A DNA stretch of 64,000 nucleotides, from contig OZ018417.1 in assembly GCA_963969595.1 (NCBI GenBank), forward strand, positions 560,501 through 624,500, in the 5' to 3' direction. The notes under the pieces were generated by a model. It made no database searches. It was given only the letters and a program-made list of their open reading frames with translations, and was not told the origin of the DNA. A program made the position numbers and the translations under genes. Source of the DNA: Neckera pumila. Lineage: Eukaryota > Streptophyta > Bryopsida > Hypnales > Neckeraceae. Below are positions 62,158-64,000 of the stretch, piece by piece (the first letter of the stretch is position 1; each line of letters starts with the position of its first letter).

Positions 62158-64000
62158 CACTACTAGAAAAATGGCGTCCAGATCAACACAAATGGAACAA
62201 AAAACTGTTGATATTTTCTATTAATTTGGACATATTGACTTGGACAATGCTTCACCAGAAATTGTTGATTTGGACGTCCTAATTCACATTTTTATGTTGA
62301 TTTTTAACATGAAAGTGTTCTTTTTTATGTTAAAATCAAGGAGAAATTGTTGATAATTTACAGAAAACTGTTGAATTGGGTGTTGTGCTCAACTACTTCA
62401 TGTTGTGCAGTTTTGGGGACATATTTGATTTGCAAATGCTGTCATTCAAAATTATTTGTACAGGTCTGTCGCAATCATATAATTGAATTCCAAACCTTTG
62501 AACATGAATTTACAAAGTATTCTGTCTGTAACTGTATAAGCAAATGACAACATTTTCAGACAAATTGTTAATAAACACATTTCTTGATTTATTCCACGCC
62601 ATGGCAAATGTTGTACATTATACATTCCACACATATGTAGTTGTGGGTAAGTATCGTATCTAAACTACACAGAACATGGGATTATAGTACATTAATTCCC
62701 TAGGCATGTACAGTGCATCCTAAATTATTTTAAAACTGCTACATATGCATACATGAACTACATTTGTAATGTACTCTACAAAAGCTTTAAGTCCAAGTAC
62801 ACCATATACATCCTGCAAACAATTCACGTACAACACAGTTATGTTTAGATTGATGATGTAATGGAGCAAGATCTACAACTTCATCTAGTCAACACTTAAC
62901 TTCATAGATGTTTTGGAATACTTTTGGAAATGTCTCAAACTACGTACAAACAGGGAATTATCAAATGGAAGCACATTCTTCCTCTTGGGCAGAAAAACAT
63001 ACCAAATTGACAATCTGACCCAGAAGCCAGCAAACGTGGTGCTCTCCCAAAGTGCCCAAACCACTCTCAGAAATGTCGGGCACCTATTCTCAAAATACTT
63101 AATATATTCTCTACACAAAACAACAACCAACTCCATTACACCTAAAAGGGCCTGACTTCCAAAAAAATATATAGGCTCCTGAGAATGCCAAACATAATGA
63201 TAAACAAATAAACACTGGAACTTATCAAAGAAGTATTCAATGAATGCAGCAATGAAAAAAGTCAAGTACACAATCACATTAACAAAAACAGACCTCCACC
63301 CTTTGTCCACCTATACCCCACAAAACAATTCAAGAGAATTCTGCATCAACAAAGGTAACATGCCATGACAGCATCAGCCATACATGTATAAGAAATCCAG
63401 CAAGGGTTCATATTATATCTCTAACAAAAATAAAACATACCCCATAGCAAAATCAGCAGCATTAACAATGCTGAATAACCTCTTCCAGAAATATTTTATG
63501 TGATTTAAGAGCAAGAAATGGCTACACAATGGATGCACATGTGATGACAACCATGAACCACCAAGGGCTCACATGAAGTTCTTCTCTCATATAGGTCCCG
63601 CCTGACCCTCAGCAAGATTCCCTGATTGTTCCATGTTCATTACATAAGGAACTAGGTAGCCAGATGCAAACAAGGTAGTCTCTCCTACCCTGCCAAGAGC
63701 CTCCAAACATTAGCCTACCATAATAAAGGTATAATCGATGCTGACATTCTACGAACAGGGATGAATCTAACCGTCCTCAGCAATGACAATGGAAGACTTA
63801 CATTCGAACTTCCATTAAGCGGACTTTAATGGAAGACTTAAATTGGAACTTCCTACCCGTGCAAAAATCTTAAACCTTGATCTCGGTAAGGACTCATTGC
63901 AAGAAGACACCTCTTCATAAAAAGACATTCGTTCCCACATCTGCACCTCCATCCTGTACACATCAGACCATGCCATCACCAAGTTTTAGTTACATTGTCT
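62158..64000 (+). mobile_element. CACTA (En/Spm-type) transposon end; element may run off the window
   Basis: CACTACTAGAAAAATGG at 62,158 is the standard terminus of plant CACTA elements. Close behind are subterminal motifs in both orientations: GTCCAGATCAACA at about 62,177 and TGTTGATTTGGAC at about 62,262. The right terminus is not in the window, so the element's extent is unknown and the end coordinate is only the window edge. It may also be a short derivative whose other end has been lost. Confidence 0.5.
62885..63320 (-). CDS. Candidate last exon of an unidentified minus-strand gene
   Basis: An open frame of about 141 codons preceded by an acceptor-like GGGTATAG/G and ended by TAG at 62,885. 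It contains a hydrophobic stretch near its start (VIVYLTFFIAAF) and a second (LLGVMELVVVLC), so a membrane protein is possible. An AATAAA on the minus strand near 62,597 would fit as a poly(A) signal. A further open stretch at about 63,985-63,864 (MAWSDVYRMEVQMWERMS) ends at a GTAGGA donor-like site and might be an upstream exon. I recognise no family, and it lies inside the possible CACTA element, so it could be a captured or transposon-borne gene, or chance. Confidence 0.3.

Overview
The window is nuclear DNA of a land plant. Two genes carry the plant-specific NAC DNA-binding domain with its usual intron positions, a third encodes a mitochondrial AUH-type enoyl-CoA hydratase in eight exons, and the intergenic DNA is AT-rich and full of plant-type transposon remnants (Mutator-like SWIM transposase, a CACTA end, many miniature inverted-repeat elements). 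Few genes in 64 kb, long AT-rich spacers and abundant MITEs suggest a repeat-rich genome. A non-seed plant (bryophyte, lycophyte or fern) is possible, but the sequence does not settle the lineage.

Layout. 1-25.2 kb: gene-poor, about two-thirds AT, dominated by short inverted-repeat elements. The most striking are about 0.9-kb elements that start TTAACCCCTAAAGGACC, end GGTCCTTTAGGGGTTAA and sit between TTAA sites, the signature of piggyBac-type transposition. A second group has TAAGGT ends. 24.7-25.2 kb is a 193-bp tandem array abutting a GC-rich island. 25.2-29.2 kb: the island, holding NAC gene 1 (+ strand, 3 coding exons, 428 aa, NAM/CUC-like domain) with a G-quadruplex-type G run, a probable leader intron and an Arg-rich upstream ORF. 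29.2-40 kb: CT microsatellite, tandem repeats and more elements. 40.2-50 kb: low-copy DNA on the minus strand with NAC gene 2 (ATAF/NAP-like domain) and, further right, the AUH-like hydratase (343 aa); the 4.2 kb between them has exon-like frames I could not identify. 50.2-64 kb: three inverted-repeat elements packed end to end, another TTAA element, a decayed Mutator-like transposase pseudogene (54.9-56.3 kb), TIR-element clusters, a CACTA terminus at 62,158 and, at the right edge, possible exons of an unidentified minus-strand gene.

How the genes relate. The NAC proteins would be nuclear transcription factors and the hydratase would act in mitochondrial leucine breakdown. ATAF/NAP-type NACs are often stress or senescence regulators and branched-chain amino-acid catabolism is induced in the same states, but nothing here shows a direct link. 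All products were inferred by reading translations; no database search was run.
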